DNA of 47,265 nucleotides from an uncultured Candidatus Poseidoniales archaeon (GCA_902520595.1 CABYOM010000006.1:1-47265), one strand, 5' to 3'; shown: positions 1 to 9,809, counted from the stretch's first letter. Notes: generated by a model from the sequence alone, not told the origin. A program made the numbers and translations.

Positions 1-1682
1 AGAAGTATACGCTTGTTTTCGGATTTATCCTGTCGTAATTTCACAACGAGTTGGTCAATGTCGTTTTTACTCCACTCTCGGTTTTCAATTATTTTCTCGA
101 CACCATCAAATTCGAAATCCGTTAATATTTCATTCATTACTCCATAAGATTGGGAAAAGACAGCGACATGGCCAGGTGTTTGTTCAAGAAGTGCATGAAT
201 GTGATTACGTATTTTATCCCACATTTGTGGTGATCTTTGGGTGTACTTTGTCGTTACATCTCGGGCAACCAAAACCGGTCTTCGCTCCCCTGCAAATGGC
301 GATTCATAAGCCGTTTTCGTGGTTTTTTCTTTCGGTAAATCAAGAATATCAGCATACATTTGAGGCGGGTAGAGTGTTCCCGACATGAGAATTGAGCCTT
401 GAACAGATGAAAATAAAGGTCCAGATACAAGACCCGGGTCAAGAAGGTGCGATGTGATTTTTCCATGCTTTGTTCTTGATTTTTTGCTAGAACTGAAGAC
501 AAGAGAGATAGCAGTTGTTCCTCTAAACATTTCGATACATTTGAGGACATGTCCTAAGCGATAAGAAGAGGTTTCCTTATCTTCTTCATCTGCTTCCACA
601 TCCTGTTCAACAACCACTCGAAATAATACATCAGCCAATCGAGGTAATCGGTGATTCCTTTCGACTGCTCGTTCAGGGTCATTTGATTCTTGATTCAATG
701 TTTTTTGGCCGGTAATCCCCTCATATTCATCGCACGAACGGTGAAAAATATCTGTTAAACGGTCGATTTCAACCATCGATTCTTCATCGTTACCAATGAG
801 GTCCGAGTGGAGTTGTCGAAACAGATTCTCCATCTTTGTTCGAGCGATTTTCATAATTTCCCACGCCCAAGTTGCTACATCAAGTTCTATTGCTGTCGAT
901 GTGGATGCTGTCTTTTGATATGTTTTTGTAAGGGTTCCGACATATTCTTCAAGTTCAAACACGCTACTTCGTATGATGGAAGGAGTAAGGACTCTTTCCA
1001 TACTCATACGAATTCGATCAGGTAAGTTGTGTGCTTCGTCGACAATGAGTATTGATTGCCCTAAACTGATATTCATGGTATTGAGTGAACTCTCTCGAAC
1101 GACTTCAGAGAAGACGTGATTATAATCGCACACGAGAATGTCACAGTCTTTTACTGCAGAACGGCATGTTGACCAAGGACATACGCCCCATGTTCGGCTT
1201 TTTTCGATAATTTCTTCAACGTGGCGAGGGTAATGAAGGATGAAATCTCTCACCTCTTCTCGTCCAGATGCTTTTTCTGAATCTGGTGTTCCTTGTTCAC
1301 AGAAACATTTCCCCGAAAGTACATCGACGTCTCTGCACATTGATTTTCTTCCGATGATATCGGCGACTTTGACAGGCCGTTGTCCTTCATGGAGGCGTGA
1401 ATTGATACTTCTTACCGTTTCAATCACGATATTGTGCTGGGATTGACGACCAGTCAAAAAGAGAATTTTACAAGAGGAACTGGATGTTCGGGCAATTTCC
1501 AATGCAGCAGCGAGTGAAGCAGCCGTTTTACCAATACCCGTTGGAGCGGCTGCAAGATGGTGCCCTTTTTTGCGAAGTGCTTCAGTCGATTCTTGAATCA
1601 TCTCAATTTGACCAGGTCGGGGCTTTTCATGGGCCAGAAAGGGGAAAGTTTGCCCACTTTCCTGACTCACCCCTTCTGTCAT
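1..1682 (-). CDS. XPD/Rad3-type DNA helicase, 3' end cut off by the window
   Basis: An open frame of about 560 codons that the ORF track omits because it runs off the window start. I translated it from an ATG on the minus strand. It shows Walker A APTGIGKT near residue 46, a cysteine-rich stretch (MC, CFC, then CPWSTC) that fits the 4Fe-4S domain of XPD/Rad3 helicases, the Walker B box VDEAHN near residue 214, and a C-terminal helicase segment beginning GHVAVFSQSYG near residue 503. Motif VI lies outside the window. The family unwinds DNA 5' to 3' in nucleotide excision repair and related processes, and DinG-like members are an alternative. The small ORF upstream on the same strand ends 24 bases before the start. 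The helicase class is clear, the exact cellular role is inferred. Confidence 0.85.
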   Translation of the reverse strand, partial: MTEGVSQESGQTFPFLAHEKPRPGQIEMIQESTEALRKKGHHLAAAPTGIGKTAASLAAALEIARTSSSSCKILFLTGRQSQHNIVIETVRSINSRLHEGQRPVKVADIIGRKSMCRDVDVLSGKCFCEQGTPDSEKASGREEVRDFILHYPRHVEEIIEKSRTWGVCPWSTCRSAVKDCDILVCDYNHVFSEVVRESSLNTMNISLGQSILIVDEAHNLPDRIRMSMERVLTPSIIRSSVFELEEYVGTLTKTYQKTASTSTAIELDVATWAWEIMKIARTKMENLFRQLHSDLIGNDEESMVEIDRLTDIFHRSCDEYEGITGQKTLNQESNDPERAVERNHRLPRLADVLFRVVVEQDVEADEEDKETSSYRLGHVLKCIEMFRGTTAISLVFSSSKKSRTKHGKITSHLLDPGLVSGPLFSSVQGSILMSGTLYPPQMYADILDLPKEKTTKTAYESPFAGERRPVLVARDVTTKYTQRSPQMWDKIRNHIHALLEQTPGHVAVFSQSYGVMNEILTDFEFDGVEKIIENREWSKNDIDQLVVKLRQDKSENKRIL

Positions 1683-1706
1683 AACAGCAGTTCTGCGTCG
1701 ACCCCT

Positions 1707-1997
1707 CTAAAGGATTGGGGGAATAACAGTTGACAGCGGTCGCACTGTCGTGAGTAATTGTGCCCAGGTATGTGGGGGTCCTGGACACGTGGGAACCAAC
1801 CAACTTAGCAAGCTGGCGTGGAATCTGAGTCCCCCCCGCCCGTCTTTCGAGGGGAGGTGTGTTGGGTTTTGTTGTAGTCCAGCGCGTGCAAGACGGGCAC
1901 GCAGACGCAAAGCGGCAAATCCATACGGCTTGGACAAATCCCGTACGGCGTTGAAGGTGGCATCCCGAGTCTCGCTAACATCGTTTTGCCAATTCAT
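1707..1997 (-). CDS. Doubtful small ORF in GC-rich DNA, 96 aa
   Basis: I do not recognise this protein. The ORF sits between the ribbon-helix-helix regulator and the helicase on the same strand, with 24-29 bases on either side, as expected of an operon member. A GGAGGGG stretch lies about 7 bases before the ATG. The N-terminal half (ETRDATFNAVRDL, then an Arg/Ala/Leu helix) looks protein-like, but the C-terminal half is Pro/Leu-rich and low in acidic residues. Codons such as CGG, CCC and GGG are unlike the neighbours, and long ORFs exist in other frames, as happens in GC-rich non-coding or RNA DNA. I found no hallmark of SRP RNA or RNase P RNA on either strand. Confidence 0.35.
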   Translation of the reverse strand: MNWQNDVSETRDATFNAVRDLSKPYGFAALRLRARLARAGLQQNPTHLPSKDGRGGLRFHASLLSWLVPTCPGPPHTWAQLLTTVRPLSTVIPPIL

Positions 1998-2026
1998 TTT
2001 CCATCCCCTCCTGCACTCTCACCCAC

Positions 2027-2401
2027 TCATTCGTGGTATTCTTCGCGTCGTATCGTTGAACTCTTTGCTTCAGCAAGGAGTTCATCGAGTTGTTGTGTCA
2101 TTTCAGAACGGCTCTTAATCGCCTGTTCGATGTAAAGTGAAAGCCCTTCTTGGGCTGCTGCTTCAGGAGTCGTTCCTTGAAGTTCGTAGAGTTGGCCGAG
2201 AAGCATCTTATCGCCATGACCGATCGGGATTCGGACTGAATCCATACCCGTAAGCATTGGCTGTCCTTTGAGGTATTGCTGAATAGCAGCTCGAATAACA
2301 TCGGAGCGGTTACGTGCTCCATCAAGACCGACTCGTGCATCGAGCAATGCGATTTCGTCTTCAGTAATTCTGAGTGAGACAAGGTTGCTTGGGGTTGCCA
2401 T
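2027..2401 (-). CDS. Ribbon-helix-helix transcriptional regulator, 124 aa
   Basis: Residues 5-45 form a ribbon-helix-helix DNA-binding domain: a short strand (NLVSLRIT), helix A (EDEIALLDARV), then the RSDVIRAAIQQYL helix. Such proteins bind palindromic operators as dimers of dimers through the paired strand. The rest (about 75 residues) is helical and unassigned, and is longer than in typical antitoxins. The ORF track starts further upstream, but GGAGG seven bases before the internal ATG (MATPSN) fixes the start. It is divergent from the TerB-like gene across a 228-base region holding several TTGT/ACAA dyads, so it may control itself and that neighbour. Specificity is unknown. Confidence 0.75.
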   Translation of the reverse strand: MATPSNLVSLRITEDEIALLDARVGLDGARNRSDVIRAAIQQYLKGQPMLTGMDSVRIPIGHGDKMLLGQLYELQGTTPEAAAQEGLSLYIEQAIKSRSEMTQQLDELLAEAKSSTIRREEYHE

Positions 2402-2466
2402 TTTGATTCCTCCGTATCCGTTGGGTAGGTAAGGAGGTATATCAATGTAGCGCAATTGATGACATA

Positions 2467-2543
2467 TTGTCTTACAAGTGATTACTGTATGAAGGGCTTG
2501 CAGCACCCCGTCTACTCATGCAGAGAGGAAATTGTGTAGACAA
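2467..2543. promoter_or_regulatory. Two further TTGT/ACAA dyads in the divergent promoter region
   Basis: TTGT-CTT-ACAA (2467-2477) and TTGT-GTAG-ACAA (2532-2543) are short inverted repeats that share the ACAA/TTGT half-site found at the centre of the nearby 24-bp palindrome. Three related dyads within about 105 bases suggest co-operative binding by one regulator, but AT-rich 4-bp arms can arise by chance. Confidence 0.3.
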
Positions 2544-2554
2544 ATTCGTATTCA

Positions 2555-2578
2555 GCCGTCATACAATTGTATCACGGC
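2555..2578. promoter_or_regulatory. 24-bp palindrome, candidate operator
   Basis: The outer arms GCCGT and ACGGC flank a perfect 12-bp palindrome, ATACAATTGTAT, with one mismatched C on each side, so 22 of 24 positions are symmetric. It lies between the divergent ribbon-helix-helix regulator and the TerB-like gene, about 52 bases before the latter's ATG. The position and symmetry suit a repressor operator. Binding by the adjacent regulator is inference. Confidence 0.55.
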
Positions 2579-2629
2579 GTCTTGAAGCGCAAGTAGAACC
2601 TTCTAATACGGGTAACTTTACCATTGAAC

Positions 2630-3076
2630 ATGGCTCTTGAACCATCCCGTGGACTCTACCTTTACCTGCGGACACTCACCAGTGCAATGGAAGACTCAAT
2701 CATTACCGATGATGAAGCGAGCATCTTGCACGTTCTTGCCGTTGCTCTTGGCGTCAATCCCAGTGACACTGCTTTCTGCCTTGCCGTCGTAAGGGGCGAG
2801 GAGACAAACCCGTTTGACGGAACTGAATTTGACTACTCTGGCCATCACACTGGAGATGCCATCACCTACCAATCTGCATTGATTGCAGCTTTGGATGACG
2901 AAGTGATCACTGAAGATGAATGGGCAATGCTCACCGTACTACGAACGCTTATTGGCCTGCAAGAAGACCAACACTCTATGATTGAGGAAGCAATTCACGC
3001 GATGGCTGAAACCGATTCAAACGGTGTTCGAAGACTCGAACGACTGAAGCGGTTCAATACTGTCTGCCCTTTCTGA
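2630..3076 (+). CDS. Acidic TerB-like protein with internal duplication, 148 aa
   Basis: The protein is helical, acidic and soluble. It contains two similar halves of roughly 30 residues, RTLTSAMEDSIITDDEASIL (from about residue 14) and SALIAALDDEVITEDEWAML (from about residue 82). Each has a DxxITxDE pattern like that of TerB/tellurite-resistance-type or EF-hand-like helical domains. The ORF track starts at a TTG; I chose the in-frame ATG two codons later. The neighbours are the divergent regulator and glutamate dehydrogenase downstream on the same strand. A weak inverted repeat (TTGCAG/CTGCAA) follows the stop. A second TerB-like protein lies near the end of the window. The function is unknown; metal binding is only a possibility. 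Confidence 0.65.
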   Translation: MALEPSRGLYLYLRTLTSAMEDSIITDDEASILHVLAVALGVNPSDTAFCLAVVRGEETNPFDGTEFDYSGHHTGDAITYQSALIAALDDEVITEDEWAMLTVLRTLIGLQEDQHSMIEEAIHAMAETDSNGVRRLERLKRFNTVCPF

Positions 3077-3140
3077 TTTGCAGGTAGCCCATTTGTCTGC
3101 AACTGTGCTTCTAAGCAACTCTGTCCATGGTAATACTTAG

Positions 3141-4544
<1,404 letters not shown>

Positions 4545-4599
4545 TTTTAATTAATCATTCAAGGCAAACAATCTAAAGCCATGCTTAGCAGCGGACATC

Positions 4600-5142
4600 A
4601 TGCCTCAACTAAATGCCGGCGACGACGCGCCTTCTATTGTATTGCCTGCCATTGATGGGACTGATTTCGACCTTTCAAAATTCAAGGGAAAGCGAGTGAT
4701 TCTGACCTTTTTCCGTTTTGATTCATGTCCGTTCTGTAACCTTCGCGTTCACCGACTGGTCAAGCGTTGGGGTGAGTTCCCTGAAGATACGGTTATGGTC
4801 GGTATTTTCGATGCGAAATTAAGTGCATTGAAGAAGCGAATGAAAAAGCACAAAGTTCCGTTCACATTAGTCGCGGATGAAACGTATGAACACTTCCTCA
4901 ACAACGGTGTTAAGAAATCCTTCTTCAGAATCATGATGGCACCTTTGCGTGCTCCGATTACGTTCTTGGAAACGGTCGTTCGCGGTTACCTCCCACTGAC
5001 GCTCTCAATATCCAAACTTTCAACCCTTCCAGTAGATATCCTGATTGATGAGAACGGTAAAATTGTCGAAGCACATTATTGCAGAGATACTGTTGACCAC
5101 CTTCCAATTGAGAGAATGGTTGACTTTGCAAAAGGCAATTGA
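4600..5142 (+). CDS. Peroxiredoxin/thioredoxin-fold protein with CPFC motif, 180 aa
   Basis: The N-terminal redoxin fold runs from about residue 5 (GDDAPSIVLPAIDG) through FKGKRVILTFFRFDSCPFCNLR, with the CPFC pair near residues 45-48 at the position of the peroxidatic or resolving cysteines. It then reads TLVADE as in AhpC/TSA proteins. A hydrophobic insertion (MMAPLRAPITFLETVVRGYLPL) precedes DILIDENGKIVEAHY, a typical thioredoxin-fold strand pair. It likely reduces peroxides or exchanges disulfides in the cytoplasm. It follows gdhA by 55 bases and ends five bases from the convergent phosphatase. An AT-rich TTTTAATTAAT in the gap could be its own TATA element. Confidence 0.8.
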   Translation: MPQLNAGDDAPSIVLPAIDGTDFDLSKFKGKRVILTFFRFDSCPFCNLRVHRLVKRWGEFPEDTVMVGIFDAKLSALKKRMKKHKVPFTLVADETYEHFLNNGVKKSFFRIMMAPLRAPITFLETVVRGYLPLTLSISKLSTLPVDILIDENGKIVEAHYCRDTVDHLPIERMVDFAKGN

Positions 5143-5147
5143 TTGAT

Positions 5148-5627
5148 TTAGGCTTCTTTTCCTTTACCGAAGATTTCCTTTGGACGTAAAATCTGTTGAC
5201 ACACCCAAGTGTCGTCTTGTTCAATAAACAGCGCACACGCTGCAGTAGGCATTGGGTGGTATTCACCTGTCAGTTCATACACTGCAAGTTCAGTTGCCGG
5301 ATTGTGAGCAAGAATCAGGAGTGTTTCCTCTGGTTGCGAAGACGCCATGCATGAAAACAGAGTCGGCACGGTTGGATGATACAATTCGGTCAAAGGCTCA
5401 ATGGAGATTTCACCAAATTTGCCCTTCATCAAGTCCAATGTCTCCATGGTTCTCTGTGAGTCACTGGTGAGAACTCTGTTTGGTTGCCAACCTAATTCAA
5501 ATAATTTCACTGCCATTCTCGGAGCATCTCGTTTTCCCCTTGGATTCAAAGGTCGTTGATGGTCAGATAAAGATGAATCATTCCAATCGCTTTTGGCATG
5601 GCGCATGAGAATGACTCTTCGTGACAT
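5148..5627 (-). CDS. SixA-like histidine phosphatase, 159 aa
   Basis: It belongs to the histidine phosphatase (phosphoglycerate mutase-like) superfamily. The catalytic RHG-type motif is LMRHAKSDW at residues 7-15, the second arginine region is TSDSQRTMET, and the later histidine sits in LILAHNPATELA. Size and motif spacing fit SixA phosphohistidine phosphatases. The longer ORF in the track would begin upstream, but MSRRVILMRHA gives the normal family N-terminus. It lies 38 bases downstream of the large surface protein gene and converges with the redoxin gene. The substrate in this organism is unknown. Confidence 0.85.
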   Translation of the reverse strand: MSRRVILMRHAKSDWNDSSLSDHQRPLNPRGKRDAPRMAVKLFELGWQPNRVLTSDSQRTMETLDLMKGKFGEISIEPLTELYHPTVPTLFSCMASSQPEETLLILAHNPATELAVYELTGEYHPMPTAACALFIEQDDTWVCQQILRPKEIFGKGKEA

Positions 5628-5665
5628 CAAACACACGATTGTGCAGTCATTGAAGAGTCTTGTCT

Positions 5666-8600
5666 TCACTGTTGATAGGCAATCCAAGCGCCCGATGCAG
5701 TATCGTAATACGAGAGAGAGCCATCGGCTGCCTTTGACCAGTTTACTCCATTATCTTCCCACTGTTGTGGTTCTTGACTAATCGAAGGAACCTCTTTCAC
5801 CGCTTCGTATTGCATGTTTGAATCGGTTGCAGAGTCGGTATACTGTTGTTCAGCAAAAGGAGAAGCATCTGTGACATCTTGATTTCTTCGAACAATGAGT
5901 AATGCTGCGATGGCAATGAAAACCAGCAGAGCGACAACAGCGATGATCAAGCCGCCACTTCCGCCACTTTCAGAGGCTTTCTCCGAGCGTGCAGGGTCTT
6001 CAGGATAGTAGTCATAGGTGTCTGAGACCCCGTCACCATCAGTGTCTGTTGTTTCATTACGGTCAAGAGGGAAGTCATCTTCTGCATCATTGACACCGTC
6101 TTGGTCAGTATCCATTTGTGTCAAAGCACATCCATCATCAAATACTATTGAGCCAATTGGAGAAAGTGGACAGGTGTCGTTAATATTTTTCACACCATCT
6201 TCATCGTCGTCTTTTTGATATTCTGAACATCCGTCAAAATCAACACCATGTTCTTCATCGGTATTTGGACACAGATCTTTGGCGTTGTTGATGTTATCGT
6301 TATCGGTATCGAGCTGCGAATCTGCACAACCTCTGTTGTTGACTTGTTCTCCTTGAGGTGTAGCAGGGCATGAATCAATAGTATTGTCAATCATATCTGC
6401 GTCATCGTCAATTTGGTTGTCAGCACATCCAGTTGAATTGGTAATTTGACCGATTTCCGTATCCGGGCACAAATCATCGCTGTTCCAGATTGCATCGTTA
6501 TCGTCATCACGTTGAGCATCAGAACACCCATCTTCATCGACTTCGGCACCTTGTGCGGTCGTTTGACAAAGATCATCCATATCGTTGATGCCATCGTTGT
6601 CCGTATCACGCTGAGCTGCCGAACAGCCTACCCCATTTACCAAAGATCCTGGTGAGGTTGAAGGACATTCATCCAGTTGGTCATTGATACTGTCTCCATC
6701 TGTGTCAAGTTGTGAATCTGCACATCCAGCAGCATCCACGGAAGAACCCAGTGGTGTCATAGGGCAAGCATCAAACGCATCCATTACTCCATCGTTATCT
6801 CCATCCTCTTGTGAACCTGAACATCCTGTATCATCTACTGTTTCGCCTGCCGGTGTTGTAGGACACGCATCAAGGTCGTTGGTTACTCCATCCAGGTCAT
6901 CGTCTTTCTGCTGCGCGCTGCATCCGTTCAAATCGACAGTTTGCCCAACAGGAGTGTTGAGGCACTGGTCAGGAGTGTCACCATTTGGATTGTCTCCATA
7001 CCCATCGCCGTCATCATCAAACCATTGAGTTGGCTCGGATGGGAATCGGTCTGCAGCGTTTCCGTTTTGGTTGTCACCGTAACCGTCTCCATCAGAATCT
7101 TGCCACTGTGTGCCATCCATAGGGAAGGCATCAGGGTCATTTCCGGCTTGGTTATCACCGAAACCATCCTTATCTTGGTCAGCCCATTGGGTAGCATCAC
7201 TTGGGAATGCATCGCCGTTGTTTCCCGTTGGATTATCCCCATAGCCGTCACCATCGGAATCTTCCCATTGGGTAGAGTCGGTCGGGAAATCATCAGGAGA
7301 TGTCCCGGGGGGGTTGTCTCCATATCCATCACCATCTTGGTCAGACCATTGGCTTGAGTCAGCAGGGAATGCATCACCGTTCGTACCTGTTGAATTATCT
7401 CCATATCCGTCTCCATCAGTGTCTTCCCATTGCGTTGGGTCTGCAGGATACTCGTCTGCATAATTGCCTGCAGAATTATCTCCGTAACCATCACCGTCTT
7501 GATCGGACCATTGAGTAGGGTCGTAGGGGAATGCATCAGAGGAATTACCGTTTGGATTATCTCCATAACCGTCTCCATCCTGGTCATTCCATTGTGAACT
7601 GTCTAATGGGAATGCATCGGGTGAATTACCAGTAAGATTGTCTCCATAACCATCTCCATCAAGGTCTGAATACTGGCTGCCGTCGGTGGGGAATGCATCG
7701 ATGAGGTCGTTGTAACCATCACCATCGGAGTCTTTCTGAGAAAGTTCGCATCCATTCAGATCCACAGTTGCACCAGCAGTCGTGTTCGCACACAGGTCAT
7801 ACTCATTGGCAACGCCATCGTTATCATCATCAAGCGTCAAAGAGAAACAATCACTGTCACCAATCAATTGGACATTGACATCAGAATACAGATTGACGAC
7901 CGCACAGTAGATTCCGCTCATGTTTGGTGTTGCGTAAGTGAAGGTTTGCATACTCATGTTTTGGGCAGTCGCCGTGAAATTCGAGAGAGCGGAAGATGCA
8001 AGTGAAGCACCAGCAGCATCGGTAACTAAAATCTGGTATTTGTATTGGTCTCCAGTAACCAAGTCGCTGCCTTTGACCATGACATCATTGGTTGCAGAAG
8101 TTGGACTGGTCGAATACGAGTCGATGAGCATGCTTGGTAGTTGAGGAATGAACTCATCATTGTGGATTCCAATTGCGCCTCCATTTGAAGTTAAATTGAC
8201 TTGAGTGTTGTTGAAGGAAAGGAACGCAACAAATCCATGATCGTTCATGGTTGTCGGTCCATTCCATGTAATCTGCCAAGATTTATCGGTGACGGTATCG
8301 GTAGAGAAGGTAACATTCACTTGGTCAACAACGGATGCTGATAGTGCTACATCGACGTCCATAGAATTGGTGAAGTTGTTGTCGAATTCAACTATATCAT
8401 AGACAAGCCACCAAATTGTGTAATCGGTATACATGGTGAGGTTCGATGCATAGATTTCACCAGTCGTCGATGAGGTAACATCGATTTCAAGCATTTCGAT
8501 GTAGATACAGTCTTCATCTTCATCAAGCATAGCGCCATTTATATCCTTCAATACCGATTCAGAGCAATATTCTGATTCTTCCATACTCGGTGATGCAGCA

Positions 8601-9766
8601 GTGGCATTGACCATCATTGATGTAGCAGTTGCATTCAATGTGCCGTTTGTAGGTGCGGACCAAGTTTCGGTTCCATCGAGGAAATACTGAACGCTCGAGT
8701 GGTTGTAGAGATAGGAATTTCCGACGGTTAATCCCGTAAATTCAAGTAACGAATCAGTGGTGCTGTTCATGGTTACTTCAACTGATTCAAACGTCTGACC
8801 GCCTCCTGGTAAATTGGTCGTAATCGAAATATCGTAGACATTGACGTCTCCGCTGTATCCATAGACCTGCAGATACGTCGTTTGATTTGAGGAGGAGAAA
8901 ACAGTCATCGATTCAATATTTCCGGTCGAACCAGAGCTTGAGAGATAAGCCCCTGCTGCACTGTTCCAATCGGTATCGATGTCACCGTTCGCACCGTTAA
9001 AAGTGATGTTTGCATAATAGGTCACACCCGTGATCATATCGATTTCAAAATAATCCTGATCGATTGAGGTGTGAATCGATAGGCCTGTACATGAAAGTGG
9101 AAGCATCGATGCTTGAGTAGCAGTCGGTGCAGCATCGTTTGGTTCCAGAATATCCGAAACGAGTGTTCCTGAGCCAGCACAGTTTGATGGCGGTGAGGTA
9201 CCATTACCTCCACCAGTACCGTTTCCGGATGAGATGCTAAATGTCCAGAAGTCAAGGATGTAGAATCCATAGCCGTCATAACGCGACATTTGGACATAAA
9301 CGGTTCCTCCATGAGCAGTAGCTGAATTATTGGTGCTTACAGATTCGGGATTATACATGTATGAGGAATCCATGACGTTTCCATTCGCATCAAAGATTGC
9401 AATATCAAAATCATTGAAGTATGTTGATCCGTTTGAAGAAGTATATGTTGAATTAAAAGAAAGTTCCAGTGCCATCCCTTCATTTGCTGAAAGATTAACT
9501 GCGAACCAATCTAAATCATCGTTAACATCGAATTCTCCGAAGTCAGAGAAATACACAGGAGCGAACCCTGAAACATTGGCAACAAATGTTGAATTAATTC
9601 CAGACATGTTGTCTGGTAGGTCGAAACTGGTTCCGAAATCGTTTTGATTTGGCCCTATCGCTGACGCGGTTGGAACAGCAAGAGTAAGCGTTGTAAATAC
9701 GAGCATCAATGCCAAAAAAAAGGCGTTGGTTTTGCTTGTGGCTGTAGTTCTCGATAACGAGGGCAT
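5666..9766 (-). CDS. Giant calcium-repeat surface protein with C-terminal anchor, 1366 aa
   Basis: A signal peptide (hydrophobic FFLALMLVFTTLTLAVPTASA) opens the protein. Two beta-rich regions resembling pre-peptidase C-terminal domains follow, the second beginning DILEPNDAAPTATQ, then an Asn/Ser/Thr-rich middle with many N-glycosylation-type sequons. The last third holds about nine 27-residue DGDGYGDN units and about nine 33-residue GC-x4-DxDxDG units, both thrombospondin-type-3-like calcium sites. One membrane helix (GGLIIAVVALLVFIAIAALLIV) precedes a cytosolic tail of about 75 residues ending in a Trp/Tyr-rich WW/OCRE-like motif. The ORF track starts upstream; I chose the ATG just before the signal peptide. 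The role could be cell envelope, adhesion or prey/particle contact and is unproven. Confidence 0.85.
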   Translation of the reverse strand: MPSLSRTTATSKTNAFFLALMLVFTTLTLAVPTASAIGPNQNDFGTSFDLPDNMSGINSTFVANVSGFAPVYFSDFGEFDVNDDLDWFAVNLSANEGMALELSFNSTYTSSNGSTYFNDFDIAIFDANGNVMDSSYMYNPESVSTNNSATAHGGTVYVQMSRYDGYGFYILDFWTFSISSGNGTGGGNGTSPPSNCAGSGTLVSDILEPNDAAPTATQASMLPLSCTGLSIHTSIDQDYFEIDMITGVTYYANITFNGANGDIDTDWNSAAGAYLSSSGSTGNIESMTVFSSSNQTTYLQVYGYSGDVNVYDISITTNLPGGGQTFESVEVTMNSTTDSLLEFTGLTVGNSYLYNHSSVQYFLDGTETWSAPTNGTLNATATSMMVNATAASPSMEESEYCSESVLKDINGAMLDEDEDCIYIEMLEIDVTSSTTGEIYASNLTMYTDYTIWWLVYDIVEFDNNFTNSMDVDVALSASVVDQVNVTFSTDTVTDKSWQITWNGPTTMNDHGFVAFLSFNNTQVNLTSNGGAIGIHNDEFIPQLPSMLIDSYSTSPTSATNDVMVKGSDLVTGDQYKYQILVTDAAGASLASSALSNFTATAQNMSMQTFTYATPNMSGIYCAVVNLYSDVNVQLIGDSDCFSLTLDDDNDGVANEYDLCANTTAGATVDLNGCELSQKDSDGDGYNDLIDAFPTDGSQYSDLDGDGYGDNLTGNSPDAFPLDSSQWNDQDGDGYGDNPNGNSSDAFPYDPTQWSDQDGDGYGDNSAGNYADEYPADPTQWEDTDGDGYGDNSTGTNGDAFPADSSQWSDQDGDGYGDNPPGTSPDDFPTDSTQWEDSDGDGYGDNPTGNNGDAFPSDATQWADQDKDGFGDNQAGNDPDAFPMDGTQWQDSDGDGYGDNQNGNAADRFPSEPTQWFDDDGDGYGDNPNGDTPDQCLNTPVGQTVDLNGCSAQQKDDDLDGVTNDLDACPTTPAGETVDDTGCSGSQEDGDNDGVMDAFDACPMTPLGSSVDAAGCADSQLDTDGDSINDQLDECPSTSPGSLVNGVGCSAAQRDTDNDGINDMDDLCQTTAQGAEVDEDGCSDAQRDDDNDAIWNSDDLCPDTEIGQITNSTGCADNQIDDDADMIDNTIDSCPATPQGEQVNNRGCADSQLDTDNDNINNAKDLCPNTDEEHGVDFDGCSEYQKDDDEDGVKNINDTCPLSPIGSIVFDDGCALTQMDTDQDGVNDAEDDFPLDRNETTDTDGDGVSDTYDYYPEDPARSEKASESGGSGGLIIAVVALLVFIAIAALLIVRRNQDVTDASPFAEQQYTDSATDSNMQYEAVKEVPSISQEPQQWEDNGVNWSKAADGSLSYYDTASGAWIAYQQ
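6070..6930 (-). repeat. 99-bp coding tandem repeat, 33-residue Gly-Cys units
   Basis: About nine units carry GC-x-x-x-Q-x-D-x-D-x-D-G-(V/I)-x-D-x-x-D-x-C-P-x-T-x-x-G. Each has one calcium-type acidic loop and two cysteines that could form disulfides between or within units. This array sits between the 27-residue array and the membrane anchor of the surface protein and is more diverged than the 27-residue array. Confidence 0.8.
6963..7668 (-). repeat. 81-bp coding tandem repeat, 27-residue DGDGYGDN units
   Basis: Eight to nine consecutive units of 27 codons have the pattern D-x-DGDGYGDN-x-x-GN-x-x-DAFP-x-D-x-x-QW. The DxDGDG cores are calcium-binding type-3 loops. Copies differ by synonymous and conservative changes, so the array is old enough to have diverged while keeping its period. 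It is part of the surface protein reading frame and not a separate element. Confidence 0.85.
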
Positions 9767-9809
9767 AAACAAGCGATTCCGTAATAGTTTAAGATACTCT
9801 CTGATGGAA

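Noticed and set aside
1707-2010. SRP RNA or RNase P RNA in the GC-rich segment
   Set aside because: I looked for the SRP GGAAG/AGCAG core and the RNase P GAGGAAAGTCC and ACAGAA cores on both strands and saw neither.
1750-2118. 122-aa plus-strand ORF across the small-ORF region
   Set aside because: It overlaps the ribbon-helix-helix gene, has an Arg-rich odd composition and no ribosome site; the GC-rich DNA opens several frames by chance.
1707-2401. Toxin-antitoxin pair (ribbon-helix-helix plus small ORF)
   Set aside because: The regulator has a long extra domain, the small ORF is doubtful and no toxin fold is visible; gene order alone is not enough.
6928-7587. 219-aa minus-strand ORF in the calcium-repeat array
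   Set aside because: It is another frame of the 81-bp repeats; the repeat keeps all frames open. The DGDGYGDN frame is the real one.
6963-7668. Regular 81-bp spacing that could be taken for a CRISPR-like array
   Set aside because: The repeats are coding, in frame and diverged throughout, without unique spacers between identical repeats.
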